NCBI GenBank assembly: GCA_947568835.1
Contig: OX387604.1
Span: forward strand, 8,897,860 to 8,961,859
DNA length: 64,000 nt
Origin: Protonemura montana
Lineage: Eukaryota; Arthropoda; Insecta; Plecoptera; Nemouridae
Direction: 5' to 3'
Shown here piece after piece: positions 47,244 to 59,435 of the stretch. The translations under genes were made by a program, and so were the position numbers. Position 1 is the stretch's first letter. Each line of letters begins with the position of its first letter. The notes beneath the pieces are model-generated. The model was not told where the DNA came from. It saw only the letters and a list, made by a program, of their open reading frames with translations, and made no database searches.

Positions 47244-50002
47244 ATGCTAACTCCAAGATTCGAAATTTCTCAGACGGAGAACGACATCACTATCACCATA
47301 CACGCTCCATACGCAAATATATCGGAGACAGAGATATTTGTAGCTGAAGAACACTTCCGATTCTTTTCTCCACCGTACTTCCTGAGGTATTTTACTACAC
47401 ATTTCTCATCCTAACCTAAAAAAAATTGGAGGAGAGCATTGTCTTGTAATTTTTATTCATTGTTGCAGTGAATTAGTCCATCGACTTATTATTTTTTAGG
47501 TGAAAAATTATCTATGTTGGTGAAATTTTGATTACTTAAGTAGCTAATGTCGAGATGTCTATACTTGTTGCCATTTGCAGATTGCATTTGCCTGGATCAG
47601 TAGAAGAAACCGATGCTTCTTCAGGTCGTTATGAATCTGATGCTGGAAGATTCATTATTACTGTGTCCAAAGTAACTAAAGGGGAGCATTTTAATGGTTT
47701 GGATCTTTTGACATCACTCTTAGCTCCACGGAAAGAAAAACCTGTTGTTGGAAAGGCAGGAATAGAAGTTATAAGTAAGTCAAGTCTTCATCACATTTTT
47801 GTACCATACCAACACATCACTAGCTGGCATGATCATATTCTGAAACAATTAAAGCACTAGTGCTCAGAAAAAAACTGATCTCAGGTTAAACAGTGATTTC
47901 ATTGTAATGTTGCAGGCTCAACAGAACACGTCGATGATGCTTCAGTGATCGGGGGGGAGAATGGAGATTGCTCAGACAGCGAATGGTTTATAGAACAAAA
48001 GCCAGAGGAACCTTTGGAACCGCTTCACTTTTCTCAAGTAACATATGGGTTTGCAAACCAGTGTTCAAGAGTGTTCTGCAACTTCAAAGTAAGCAGCTAA
48101 TAAGGATAGTTGGAAAAATTCAATTATTGTTTTTCTATCAAGATCTCTAGAATATTTGAGCCATGGTATTTTTTGACTTAATCCCTCTGTATTAAAATAT
48201 ATGCCATTTTTTGTTAGTATGAGTTTAATGAGATAATCGAGCTGCGTGATCCAGACACCACCCCAGCGTCTATGCGGCCCCAACTACAAGAGGAAGCCGA
48301 GTCTGAGCATTTCTCAGAAGATCACTATTTGGCAGATTATATGGAAGATGAAACTATCAGAAATTTGCTGCAATTTCAAACAGAATGTCAGCCAGAAGGT
48401 GAATACAAATTTTATGCTTAAACAATGTCACCTTTCTTTAATAATACTTGTTAAAAACAAGTTAACAATATTTTTGTTCTAATGTTAAGTTACTTATATT
48501 TGCTCTTATCAGGTCCAGTTCACTGGACGCCTGAAGAACAAGACATTTTGAAGGAGCTGCCTAACAGAGAGTATTTGCTGAGCCAGTCTGAACGGGAAGA
48601 AGTATACTATTGTTTGGCAGATATTCTCTTTGCTTTCTGCTACAATCGTCGCACCAATGAGGGGGATAATAATTCCGAGTCTGCATGGCTAATCAACAAA
48701 CTTAGTGCCACCCTTTCTTGGCTACAGGTAACATGAGATCTCAAAGCATCACCTCTTATTTTAACTTTTTATTGTGCTTTGGCTCATATGATTGCCACTT
48801 GCTTTGTGGACCCTTCAAATTTGTGAAATTTGCTGTTCTAGTCGTTTCCCAGTCTCTCAGCCACTCTTCGGAGTTGTTTTCGAAGGAGTCTCATCTACCC
48901 CTTGTATCGAAACTATGATCTTGCAGTAGCAGTGGCAAATGACGTTATAACTATTCTTAAAGCTGGTGTGTATGTCCAAAATTATAAATTATATTACTTC
49001 AAGTTATTTTACAGTTATGACCTAAAAGTGGTTTTATTTCTAGGAAAAAAGGCAGTATTGAAGTGTCTTCTTGAGGTCTATAATCTATTCAATCTCAGTG
49101 AACCAAGATATCTCCTTAATCAGCTCTATATCAAAGACTACTGTGTGTGGACACAGCAGTGTTCTGAGCATAGACTGACCATTCTTGGTGAAAACTTTAC
49201 TAAGGTGAGACATACGACAAAATCGAGGGAGGTGGGGGGTTGCAGACTAAGTGCCAAAATATGCAGCCTGTGCTGAATTTTTATGCCACAGTTAAGTTGG
49301 GTTTATAAGCCAAGTCACAGTGCTAACTTTAAATGTTCTACTGAGCAAACTATCTGGCAATATGTGGTAATTGTAGTGGTAGCAGATAGCCCCTGTGGCT
49401 GTCCTTATAAGGGAACTCCTACATCTTAATAATTACAACTAAAAATATTGATAAATATTTATCATCAGTTGAGGTTTAAAACCAGTATGTGAGAATAAAC
49501 AGAGAACACCCAAACAGTCTACCACTCAATATTAGTTTTATTAGATAATTAGACCCAAAAATATTATTTTTTTAAACTTGCAAAATATTTGTCCCTAGTA
49601 GTATGTGTTGATAAATTTAACTGGTTCTGAAAGGGTTTCCCATCAATATATTTTCTATTGCTAGGCACTTCCCAGCAAGGAAGACTTGAACCTTGACCTT
49701 GTGGAGCTCGAAGCTGCTGCAAAGCTAGTTCAAGAAGAGGATAATTTATGTCAAGTATCAAAACTGCTTTCCACTATGCAGCTGAACATGTAAGTGAAAG
49801 AAGTTTTATTTACCCTGTAGGATAACTGTCAGACATAAAAATTCTGGGAGATCCTAACAGACCTGAAACTTGTGTGTGTAGGTCATCGCCAGCAGCTTCA
49901 TCAAGTGAGTCCGATACCAGCGAGGAATCTGAATCGGATTCGGATTCTACGCTTGGCTCTGATGACTCTGTGGAAGCCACTGAACATCAAGGTTGCATTT
50001 AA
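47244..50002 (+). CDS. SHQ1: SHQ1, H/ACA ribonucleoprotein assembly factor, complete, 9 exons
   Basis: Chaperone that holds dyskerin (NAP57/Cbf5) before its incorporation into H/ACA snoRNPs, hence needed for rRNA pseudouridylation and telomerase RNA biogenesis. Exons: 47244-47386, 47581-47774, 47916-48088, 48218-48398, 48513-48727, 48842-48965, 49044-49204, 49665-49789, 49882-50002; all junctions are GT-AG and in frame, giving 478 residues. The N-terminal CS domain spans about 1-95 (start MLTPRFEISQ, then HAPYANISE, SPPYFLRL, and LLAPRKEKP after it). The SHQ1-specific helical domain spans about 220-425, with YYCLADILFAFCYNRRTNEG, SAWLINKLSATLSW, LIYPLYRNYDLA, GKKAVLKCLLEVY and YIKDYCVW. An acidic Ser/Glu/Asp tail ends the protein, as in other animals. 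The start is the conserved MLTP. Confidence 0.96.
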
Positions 50003-50254
50003 AGTACCTACACAGGTTGATTTCATAATATCTGACTGTTTGAGATTAACCTAGATTCTTTCATGGAACAATGTCCCATTATGTCGACGGATTACTTTTA
50101 AAATTGTTCAATGCATTCCCATGACTTTTATGTATTATATCTGGCAAGCATTAATAGATTGTAAAGTTTTTCAATTTTGTGTCCCTACTCTCTTTCATAA
50201 ATATGTCTATAAAATTGCTTATCTTTTATCTTAATATTTATTACGGCTTAAATA

Positions 50255-50707
50255 TGAAAGTAGACCCTGATTTCCTCACAAGATTTACGTAATGTCAAAA
50301 ACACCGATCAATGAAATATTCCGTTGAAAAAAAAAAAATGTATATTGGAACCTATTTATTGCCAAATTTTTGTTTGAGTACATGGTGATTGCGTGACATC
50401 AATACAGGGATAATGACTGCACTGACAGCGTGCACTCTGCTGGCCCCACAGTGCTATGGGTCTTAGGTCAAAACTTAGGTCAAATAATATTACTCAACCG
50501 CAAGCACGCTGCGCCAGACTGACAGCAACGACAAGTAGCCACGCGGCCGAGCACATTCTACCTCTGTAGTCAGTTGGGGTTGTTGTGACTTACGCAAACA
50601 GTTGTCTGTCGGAAAACAATGTGTGATAAATGTAATTGGATACTCCATTAAATGGTGTTTTTGACACTATGCATGAGGATTATAACCAACTTGGAGACTT
50701 CCTTTCA
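50255..50707 (-). mobile_element. Foldback MITE family, copy 2
   Basis: Left end tgaaagtagaccctgatttc, right end (reverse complement) tgaaaggaagtctcc; both ends contain tgtcaaaaacacc about 40-50 bases inside. The reverse complement of the core (ctacagaggtagaatgtgc, tacttgtcgttgctgtcagt) aligns with copy 1 at 41744-42229, so the two copies are in opposite orientation. No open frame, and no certain target duplication. It lies just downstream of SHQ1. Confidence 0.7.
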
Positions 50708-52200
50708 TTTGGCTAGAAATTATGGTAATTTGGGTTTATAGGTTTAGTCCGAGTCATCGCTTATGTTAAACTTCTTGTGGAGAAAACGAGTCAACAACTT
50801 GTGGTACAGGTAGGGTCTACCCCAGGGTGCTTGTGGCTGTACTTTTTTTACAAACCTCTACATTTAAATAGTTACAACTCAAAATATCAATATATTTACA
50901 TCAAATTCAGGTAAGTATGAATAAATTGAGCGCAAACCAGTCTTAAATGTGAGTAATTTGCGAGAATGAATGAAAATACATTTCTTGAGACTTGAAACGA
51001 CAGTAATTCCATATCTGGTCGACTTTTATTTTTGCCAAAAGGTATCGTCATCTAGCCACCATTGTTCGCAAAGATAATTAAAGATAAGCGCCAAGACTCT
51101 GAGAGTAGTTTTGAGGTAAAGATCTCATTGTTCTTATTACTGCAGCCCTGTCTCCGACCGTTCCAAGCACTCCAAATCTTATCATTATCTTCATACAGCC
51201 AGACAAAATAAACAACCAGCAAAGTATCCATATCCTTAATGCAGTGGTCTACTCCAGCTGTCAAGCCTGAACGCAAGCAGATAACCCTATCCAAAATTCT
51301 GCTATGGTGATTTGCTTTTACTGGCAAATTATAGTTCTAGCAGTATGTTGTATAGTAGTGAAAACCAATTCCATGAGTGCCACAGATAAGAAATAGTGTC
51401 TTGTGTATTGCAAGTAGGAGACCAGATATGGCTTCTTTGCTTCTTGTCTTGAGAAGCCATCTGAATTGTGCAACACAAGGCACTGTGAATTGTTGCACAT
51501 AGGAAGCTCATATTGAAGCAGAGGTGTAACAAATCCCTTTGCATTTAGTGAAAAGCAACGCTTCTCTTTAGTTGCTATATACTTTTCTGGCTCAGATAAA
51601 GATGCAGCATATAGCAGTTGCTTCATTTGCTTGCAGTAACAACCAGGGCTGGATACATGAGTTTTTTTAATCAGAAGGACCTAGGTTGTTTAAAGTAGTT
51701 GATATCCTTCTGCATTTTTATTCCGGAGTTTCTTTCTTGTAATAAGTGCTAGCAGCAACTATTAATATTTCAATTGATCAATGCCAAAACTACTGATTAC
51801 TATTCGTCAATAACTTTGTGGCTAGTTACCCTCTGATGAGAATCAATTAAATATTTTTTATTCGAGGGCCTGGCGCGTAATGAAATTCTGACCCAATTAT
51901 TGCAAAATGCATTTTTGTATTTACTTTCAGCATTCATTAATGGAGTATACATTTACATTAGTACTAGTTTGGCATTTCACAACTTTTAAATGCATTTTAA
52001 TTAATTTGTCAGTCAAATAGTGTCTCATATGGCCTGCATGGATGTAATTTACCTAGATATTTGAGGGGAAAAAATCTCAGATATTCAGTATAATCTTGGA
52101 TATAATAATAGGAATGAATAGTGATAAGTATATCCCATGCGTTTAACTGTTCAAATTATTTCCTATCCATATACTCTTATTACATTGGCGGAGAACGACC
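50708..52200. other. SHQ1 to TTC39 interval, no gene seen
   Basis: AT-rich. The minus-strand frames at 51052-51626 (91 and 102 codons) overlap each other and show no domain. Nothing else supportable was seen. Confidence 0.4.
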
Positions 52201-52464
52201 TTGGCAGCTGATCGACGACGAGATTGGTTCCCTCGGCTAGAGCAGAGCGGTGGAGCCAGCGACTAGAAGCTGCTCCAACTGGTTGTGAGTTGTCAGAAAA
52301 ATGTGCTCGTTCAAAACAGTTCAAAAGATGTAATCAAAGATGTAATCATGTCTGACGTGTGTCGAAGTGTATCGTTAATTTTGACAGCCGATAGCGACCT
52401 TCTTTAATTTAAATCATATTATGTAGTGAGACTTATTGATCTGGATATGATTTGTAATTCTTGG
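52200..52464 (+). promoter_or_regulatory. Probable TTC39 promoter and untranslated first exon
   Basis: A GC- and CpG-richer patch (52200-52300) is followed by a strong donor, TTGG|gtaagt, at 52464/52465. The next acceptor (ttatgtttaag before about 52970) leads straight to the TTC39 start codon. A noncoding exon 1 ending at 52464 is the simplest model. The transcription start is not fixed. Confidence 0.4.
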
Positions 52465-53005
52465 GTAAGTAATCTCGCTTTTCGCTACTGTAATGATTGC
52501 GGCTTGATATCCTAACTCAAGATTAGATGGTATCGAAAATAGATATGGCTATGGGCTATTGAACTTCAATTTTACCGAGAGAGTGACAGCAGATTCTTTT
52601 ATCAATTTAACCTTCTTAGAAACAATTGGTTAGACGGCTAACCATCAATCTGAACTAGGTAGATGTGCAGGACTATTATGACAAATTGTATCATTTGCTG
52701 ACTAGTTTATTTCTTGCTAGAGACAAGAGAAAACTGATAATTATATTTTTTGCCTTGGAAGGTAAAATACACCTGCCCTGTTTTAAAGTAACGTTGTTTT
52801 ATAGGGACATTTCTACAGTGTAGAAATAGTACCCTATTGAGTATTCTTCCGTAGATCACAGCAAGTTACTTTACGTTGACTTTTAGTGTCCTTTGAGAAT
52901 GTTTTCACACTTTTCATTAATCCTACTGTATGGTAAGTCTAATATTTTACATCCTCATTATGTTTAAGGTTTAATTTCAACTCTTTGGGAAAATTTTGTG
53001 GACTG

Positions 53006-56000
53006 ATGATGGAGGTGTTCGAAGATGATGATGATGTGAGTAGTTTGCATCCAACTAAACATAGCTTTTTCTTGGGTTCTTTTTAACTTAAACTCAAGTG
53101 AATATTTTTTGCTAATACTTAAAACATTTTATTGCAGTTTCAAGATGCTGTGGAGTCACAACCAGCGTAAGTTGTCAAAGACATTATCCTCTTAACGGTG
53201 CGCCACCAGGCACCCAAGTAATAATGTAATTGTGTTTAATTTATTTTAGGCCAGAATCTATGAATATGGATACAGCAATCATTGAGGCAAAGATAGCTGT
53301 TGATTTCTTTTTCAACAACAAGTTTGATGAAGCAAAGCGCACCCTCCAGCCATGGTAAAGTAGTTCTTTTCGTGCTTGTTATTTGCTCGAGTGTCGTTCT
53401 TTAAAATCAAGGAGGAAAAGAAAGAGAGAAAGAAAGAGAATGTTAATCAACAATTATTGTAAAAGTACCTTTTTTTAAAAGTTCTTTTTTCTTTAGGGCA
53501 AAATCAAGCATGTACCATGCAGTGGGAACAAGTGTCTTCTGCTTCCTGGAAGCAATGCTGACTTTTGAACACGTACTTATCTTATGAATCTGTCCTATTT
53601 GAGAACTTGGTTTCCTGTTTACTTTGAACACCACTTTGTTCACAAACACATTTTCAATGAGTTCAAACTTATTTCTTATTCCAAACAAGAACTACCCAAT
53701 ATATTTTGATGATAATTATTTTCTAGGGCCATATCGAAACTGCCTCTGAATCACTGAAGCAATGCATTGCCTTATGTAACCGCCACCGGAAAAAGAAGTC
53801 CATCTCTGAAGCACTGGGCAAGATGGTTAAAAGATCAAATTACGACCACTATACCTCCGAAGAAATTCATGCAGAACTTTGCTTTGCTGAGGCTTTACTA
53901 CTGAAATCAATGCTTACATTTGTAGAGGATGAGACTCTTGTCAGCTTTATCAAGGCTGGATTTAAAATCAGATCCTGCTTCAGTTCATACAAGTATGTAA
54001 ACAATTATTGTGGCAATAATAATGTCAATGATGAAAATTACTAACTTCATTCACTTAAAACAACATAATTCCATAGTACTTGGAACCATGCTACTGGACC
54101 TTGAAGGGCATAATTCACTACATTTCCATCATATGCCTCCAAGTTTGAATGAAAGTAATAAGCATGTATTATGTCTGATAGTGATTGCTTGATTTTTTTT
54201 ATGCAGAGAGTGCAGTAACATACTTCACCACAAAAACTGGGGACCAGACACACACAAAGTTCACTTTGAAAGTGGTGTTCGTATGGGAATCGGTGCATTC
54301 AACCTTGTATGAGCTAGAGTATTTTATTTTCTCTCTGAAATTAATATTTATTGTGGTTGTGTTGTTGAATTACTATTTATTGTAATCTTATAAACTCATC
54401 ATATAGATATTGTTAAATATTACAAATTCAGAATGAAGTACAAAAAATTAACAGTATCTTTAAATTTTCAGATGATATCTTTACTACCTGGGAGGATAAT
54501 TAAGCTTTTGGAGTTTATTGGATTTTCTGGTAGCAAGGTATGAGCTTAAGTTTGATTTAAATTGATTAATTCTGGTGATCAGTTGATTAATCTCATGGCC
54601 CCCATGTAGCGCGTGGGGTTGCACGAACTAGAGGCTGGCTACCGACTGCACACAAGCATACGCCAAGTTCTGTGTGTTATTACCCTCCTCGGATACCACC
54701 TCATCGTTGTCTACACCCTAAGCGACAGCGATGGAGATTTGTCGTTTTCTGAAGAAATATTAAAAGGGCAACTCAAGGCAAGCAAACTCATGTTATGACT
54801 TTTTTGGCACATAAGAGCATTTTCTAACCCTTTTTGATTTTTAGATGTACCCCAATGGAGTGTGGTTCTTGTTTTTCATGGGCCGACTTGAGTTTGTGAA
54901 AGGAAATGTGGAAAATGCAATTATGTGGTACAAGAAATCATGGGAGTCTCAAAAAGTGTGGCCTCAGTTTCATCATCTCTGCTTTTGGGAATTAATGTGG
55001 GCAAGCAGGTTAGTGTTCATTCAACTTAGGATATCTTATGTACTTGCTTCTCACCGTACTTTATGTTACGCTAGTAATTATTTTAATGAATCTCTCTTTA
55101 TTTAGTGTGCAACAAAAGTGGCGTGACGCTAGCGAATATGCCAGCTATCTTCTTGAAGCTAGCTGCTGGTCTCGTACCACATACAGCTATTTAAAAGCAT
55201 CAATGCTTATCATGCTGGCAGAAAAAATGACAGTAGCAGATCAAAAAGTTGTAGAACTGTTGATGAAGTTAGTAGCAATGATAAAGAAAGCATTTAAAAC
55301 TTGATAACTTGGTTTTGATATGTCTATAAATAAACTATACTTTCCTCATTTAGAGATGCACCTAAGTGGAAGCAAAGGATAGCTGGAAAATCATTACCAA
55401 TGGAAAAGTTTGTGGTGAAAAAAACAGAAAGATTTTTCAGCCAGGGAAGTAGCTTGGTACTTCCAGCATTGGAAATGATTTATGTGTGGAATCTTTTCAA
55501 AATTGTTGGAAAAAAATGGGAGAACATTGAAAACATCTACAAAGTTGTTGATAAGACGTTGTCAACTTTAGAAAAAAACAAAGGTATGTGTTTCCTCTTA
55601 TAATTCGTCTAAATTGTAGATTATGTAGATTGCCAAAAGGCTGAATGTGACTAATGAGGAAGAACGTTGGTTACGAAACTTACCAAAGTTGAGACTTTTC
55701 CCCATTAGTCATATTTCATCTAAGAATATTATTAGGACTGCTTGTTGATTTGTATTAAAATGTATTTAATTTATTTTAACTGTAAAGAAAAAGGAAAGTT
55801 GAAGTAGGAAAATTATCAGTGGATAATAATTTTCATGTTGAGTTTTTTGGTCAAAGCCATAAGTGCATAAATTATGAGGAAAGAGCTCATTTCTGGATTG
55901 AACCATCCATTATATTTGTCTTCAGCTCAATCACTTGCACATGCAATTTACCTTTCCCTCTTTTATTACCTTTCAGGATTGTTTCATAGTTAATCCTTAC

Positions 56001-57265
56001 CCAGGCATTTATTTCATTCGTAGGTAAAAGTCCTTACGATGCAGACAATATTGCATTAGCTCTGCTATTGAAAGGTGCATGCCTTAGACAGATGAAAAGT
56101 CCTCTGCAAGCAGAGGTGTGTCTCAATAGTGCTATTGCAATGGAGTCGCAAATTAAAGAAGATAATTACTTGGTGCCGTTTACTATGGTCGAGTTGGCTC
56201 TTTTGCATCGGCAGCAAGGAGACATGACCACTGCAAACCAACTTGTTGATGATGCCAAGTGAGTTCAATACATTTCCCACTTTCTCATGAGGCACAGGGT
56301 TTTTTCGTGTGACACAGGGATTGGTTGATTATTGGGGTTTAACGACGCACTGTTTTGACAACTGGTCCTGCGGCACTGGTCTAAGGGCGTTGGTGAATGA
56401 GCGGACGATGATGAACCTAGCCTAGAAGGGAGGAGGGGTGACCCGGTGCCAGCATGAAGCCTTCTCTTGTCAAATAGCACCAAGGGGACCACCGGTTTAA
56501 CGTCCCTTCCGAAGGACGGTAGAACAATTCTATGCTGTCGAGAGGTTGATAAGCAAGGCGAATAAAGTTGCTGTACTAACTTTCATCCCTCCAACTTCTC
56601 TCCCAAACAGATCTGGTCATGTGTATGATGGTCACCCATCTAATACCTGACTCAGCTCAGTGTTGCTTAACTTTGGTGATCTCACGAGAACTGGTGGTTC
56701 TAACATGCCTAACCGTTCGGGGTGACACAGGGATTGTCAAAAATCAATGATGTGACTCTTAAATTCAAAGATTCATTTATGACAAAAGGCAGGCAAGATG
56801 ATTGACTTTTTATATTGTCTGGCCTACGTTTTGTACACATTTTTTACGTGTATTTCAGCACTACAGGCTAAAATTTTGTACTTGCAAACCACAATTTGTT
56901 TGATTGTTGTAGTCTTTTTGTCCAAGGTTTACTAGGCTGATGTAATTGCTCAGCTCTAACATTAAACATATTTTAAATGCTAAGAATTTGATACAGTTGT
57001 ATCATAAATTTCATAATTATGGATAAAATGCAACGCATAATACTAGATTCATGACTTTGACTGTACCGCATTTTGAAAATACTAGTCACTGTTGTAAAGT
57101 GTAGGCATAACTCTCACCTGATATTTTACTGATTCACCATTCTTTTCCCTTTTCTCTTATTGTAGAAAAAACTATACTAGCTTCAGCTTGGAATCCAGGC
57201 TGCACTTCAAGATTCATGCTTTCCAAACTGACTTGAGTGAAGGGATTGCCAGCGGAGGGACCTAG
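53006..57265 (+). CDS. TTC39: TTC39 family tetratricopeptide-repeat protein (A/B-like), complete, 13 coding exons
   Basis: Member of the IML2/TTC39 family; vertebrate TTC39B influences HDL metabolism through LXR turnover, but the invertebrate role is not known to me. Exons: 53006-53035, 53138-53166, 53250-53354, 53497-53572, 53727-53992, 54207-54306, 54472-54537, 54610-54777, 54845-55008, 55106-55267, 55354-55583, 56024-56258, 57166-57265; frames join to give 576 residues, the usual family size. Landmarks: LQPWAKSSMYHAVG; EEIHAELCFAEALLLKS; FESGVRMGIGAFNL; SLLPGRIIKLLEFIGFSG; YPNGVWFLFFMGRLEFVKGN; QFHHLCFWELMW; LPALEMIYVWN; a C-terminal TPR-like segment (YLVPFTMVELALLHRQQGDM), then YTSFSLESRLHFKIHAF. 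The intron after 54777 starts GC. Which paralogue (A, B or C) cannot be decided. The start is either of two adjacent Met codons. Confidence 0.95.
56324..56721 (-). mobile_element. 5S-rRNA-derived SINE, copy C, with 15-bp target duplication
   Basis: Minus-strand insertion of about 398 bp in the last intron of TTC39. It is flanked by perfect repeats GTGACACAGGGATTG at 56309-56323 and 56722-56736, the mark of LINE-type retrotransposition. On the minus strand the head (ccgaacggttaggc, accagttctcgtgagatcac, agttaagcaacactga, agatgggtgacca) matches the 5S rRNA core. The body matches copies A and B, and the end is the shared block with a short AATC-type tail. This is the most complete copy in the window. 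Confidence 0.9.
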
Positions 57266-59435
57266 TCGCCAATTCTTGTGCTGCCATTTAGCTTTTATTG
57301 ATTCACTCATGAATTTATTCACCTGGTATTTCATGGTAATGCAGGGTTTAAAAATTACGCATCTTTCCGTATTACTGGTTGAAATCTGCTTGTGTGAGTT
57401 TCAAAAACTATTTCTAAAATACACCATAAGTTGGCTGCAAAAATTTGATATTTCCATGTTCCTCAACTGAAAGGGTAGGACAATAAAAATAAGACCATAG
57501 CCAGCGCTGCTTGTGACCAAAATTACCATTATCTCTAGGATAGAAAATGAAATTAAAGCCTAATGATGCATGCTGAAGGGTATGAAATTGTATTATATGT
57601 TGTATCAGGTTAAAAACCTATGACACTTTTTATTATGTTTCCCTTGCATGTGAATTCGACTGTATGTAAACCAGCGGTACTCAAACTACGAAATTGAATC
57701 CCCCACAAAATCTCTAGATTAAATTAAAAACTATTTTTAACAACATTTTTATTTGCAGTACGGAAAAGTGTTTTCTGCAATTTTCTCTTCTAGGCAATGA
57801 ACTCTTCATGTGCCTCCGAACTTACATATTTTGTCGACACTTTATCATGTCAACAACCACTGACACCACTGACCCTAACCTGCACGTGGAGTTGCAACAA
57901 CTTTCAAATCCTTTCACAGGCACTAGGTAACATAATATGCGTAGCATCACAGTTATAAATATTCAGAGCATAACTAGTGAAGTCTTATGTTTATTAGTAT
58001 AACCCCTTATTTAATTAACTAGTTTCTACAGCAAATGCTCTTTGCTGCAATTGCTGTGAATATGGTTTGTAACCAAAATGTTTGTGTGCTGCTGATTTAT
58101 ATTTAGTCCTGGTTCTCTTGCAAACATAAAAAGCCTTTTGATGCTAGTCCTGTGGATTTCACTTTTTTGATACTAAAGAAATAGTAGAAAAGTGACATAG
58201 AAATGCACATAAGAAATAGTGACTTAGCAGGTCAATACCATCTGAGGCTATAATGCACTTTTCGTGTAGATCCAATTTTATTTCTCTGTGTGACAAGAAA
58301 ATTGGCAGGAAAATGGGTGATATCTATTAGATTCTAAATATATATGCTTTTGTTAATTATTTGCACTGACGATTAATTTTGTAGAATTAAAATGGCACTC
58401 TTATAAAAGTTTCCTGGCCTTGATAAGTACATTGAGTCCTCTATCTCAAATATTTTATTTCTTGCATATTTTTGTGAGGCTTAATGGTAAAAGTTATTTA
58501 TTTTAGGCTGACAAGCAATCTAAATTGCCCTTGTTTAACTCCCCAAAAAAAGGAACTCATAATTTCCTGTGGTCAAATTCTGTGACAAAGTGTTCATGTC
58601 TGTTCAATTCTAGCTTTTATAGTTGCCGTAATAATTTTGGAGAGTATCCAATTGTTTCTGTGGAGCAATCAAGTGGCATGTTGGTTATATGAAGTTCAGA
58701 TAACACCATAGTATGTTCAAGTACTAGCTGGTACTAGCTATTTGACCTCTGTTCCTAATATAAAAGTGTTTTTTTGTTTGTTTGGCTGTTGCGTACATTC
58801 TATATAGAATGCATGATGTAGTTTTACTTACTTTAATTATATTTTGCTCAGAATCATCACATTTAAATATCACAAAGGTCCTCTTAATGAAACGTACCTA
58901 GAAATATGACTCGTCAACAAATAGTGTTCTTTTTTATTCAGGACATAGGGATTCGTGCAATTTAAATTGAGGGTACAAACTTTAAAGTGCTGTTGTTTTC
59001 TTTACTCTGCTTAGCAAATTGTAACTATTCAAAATAACATATTCACTTGAATTTGATCTCATGGTTTACAAGTTACCTACACCAACTTTATACTATTAAA
59101 TATTGTTAATAAACTGATAACCACAATGACAAAAATATATTCTACCTTAGTATTGATTCTTTACCTGTATTAAGATTTGATTAGTTCCTGGTATATTTTT
59201 TACATTTTTGTTAAGTGTTAGCACATTTAAGCTGGAATATAAAAATTTCTTCTGGGTAACAACTGTGTTCATTTGTCACCAAGTTGTTAACTAATATGAT
59301 CAGTAACCAGCTATGATAAAACACATAGGAATCATAAGGATATGGGTTTACACTATATGTAGAAACAGGTTAAAATGTAATCAGAGCCCCAAAAGTATTT
59401 GACCAAAACAGCAGATGGATCGCAAAATTACAAAA
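57266..59435. other. TTC39 / HAL convergent interval with 3' UTRs
   Basis: TTC39 3' UTR begins after 57265. An AATAAA at 57482-57487 is a reasonable polyadenylation signal for it. The HAL 3' UTR enters from the right; its signal was not identified. The rest is AT-rich with no supportable gene. Confidence 0.45.
57482..57487 (+). terminator. Candidate TTC39 polyadenylation signal
   Basis: AATAAA hexamer 217 bases after the TTC39 stop codon, the first such word downstream. Confidence 0.4.
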
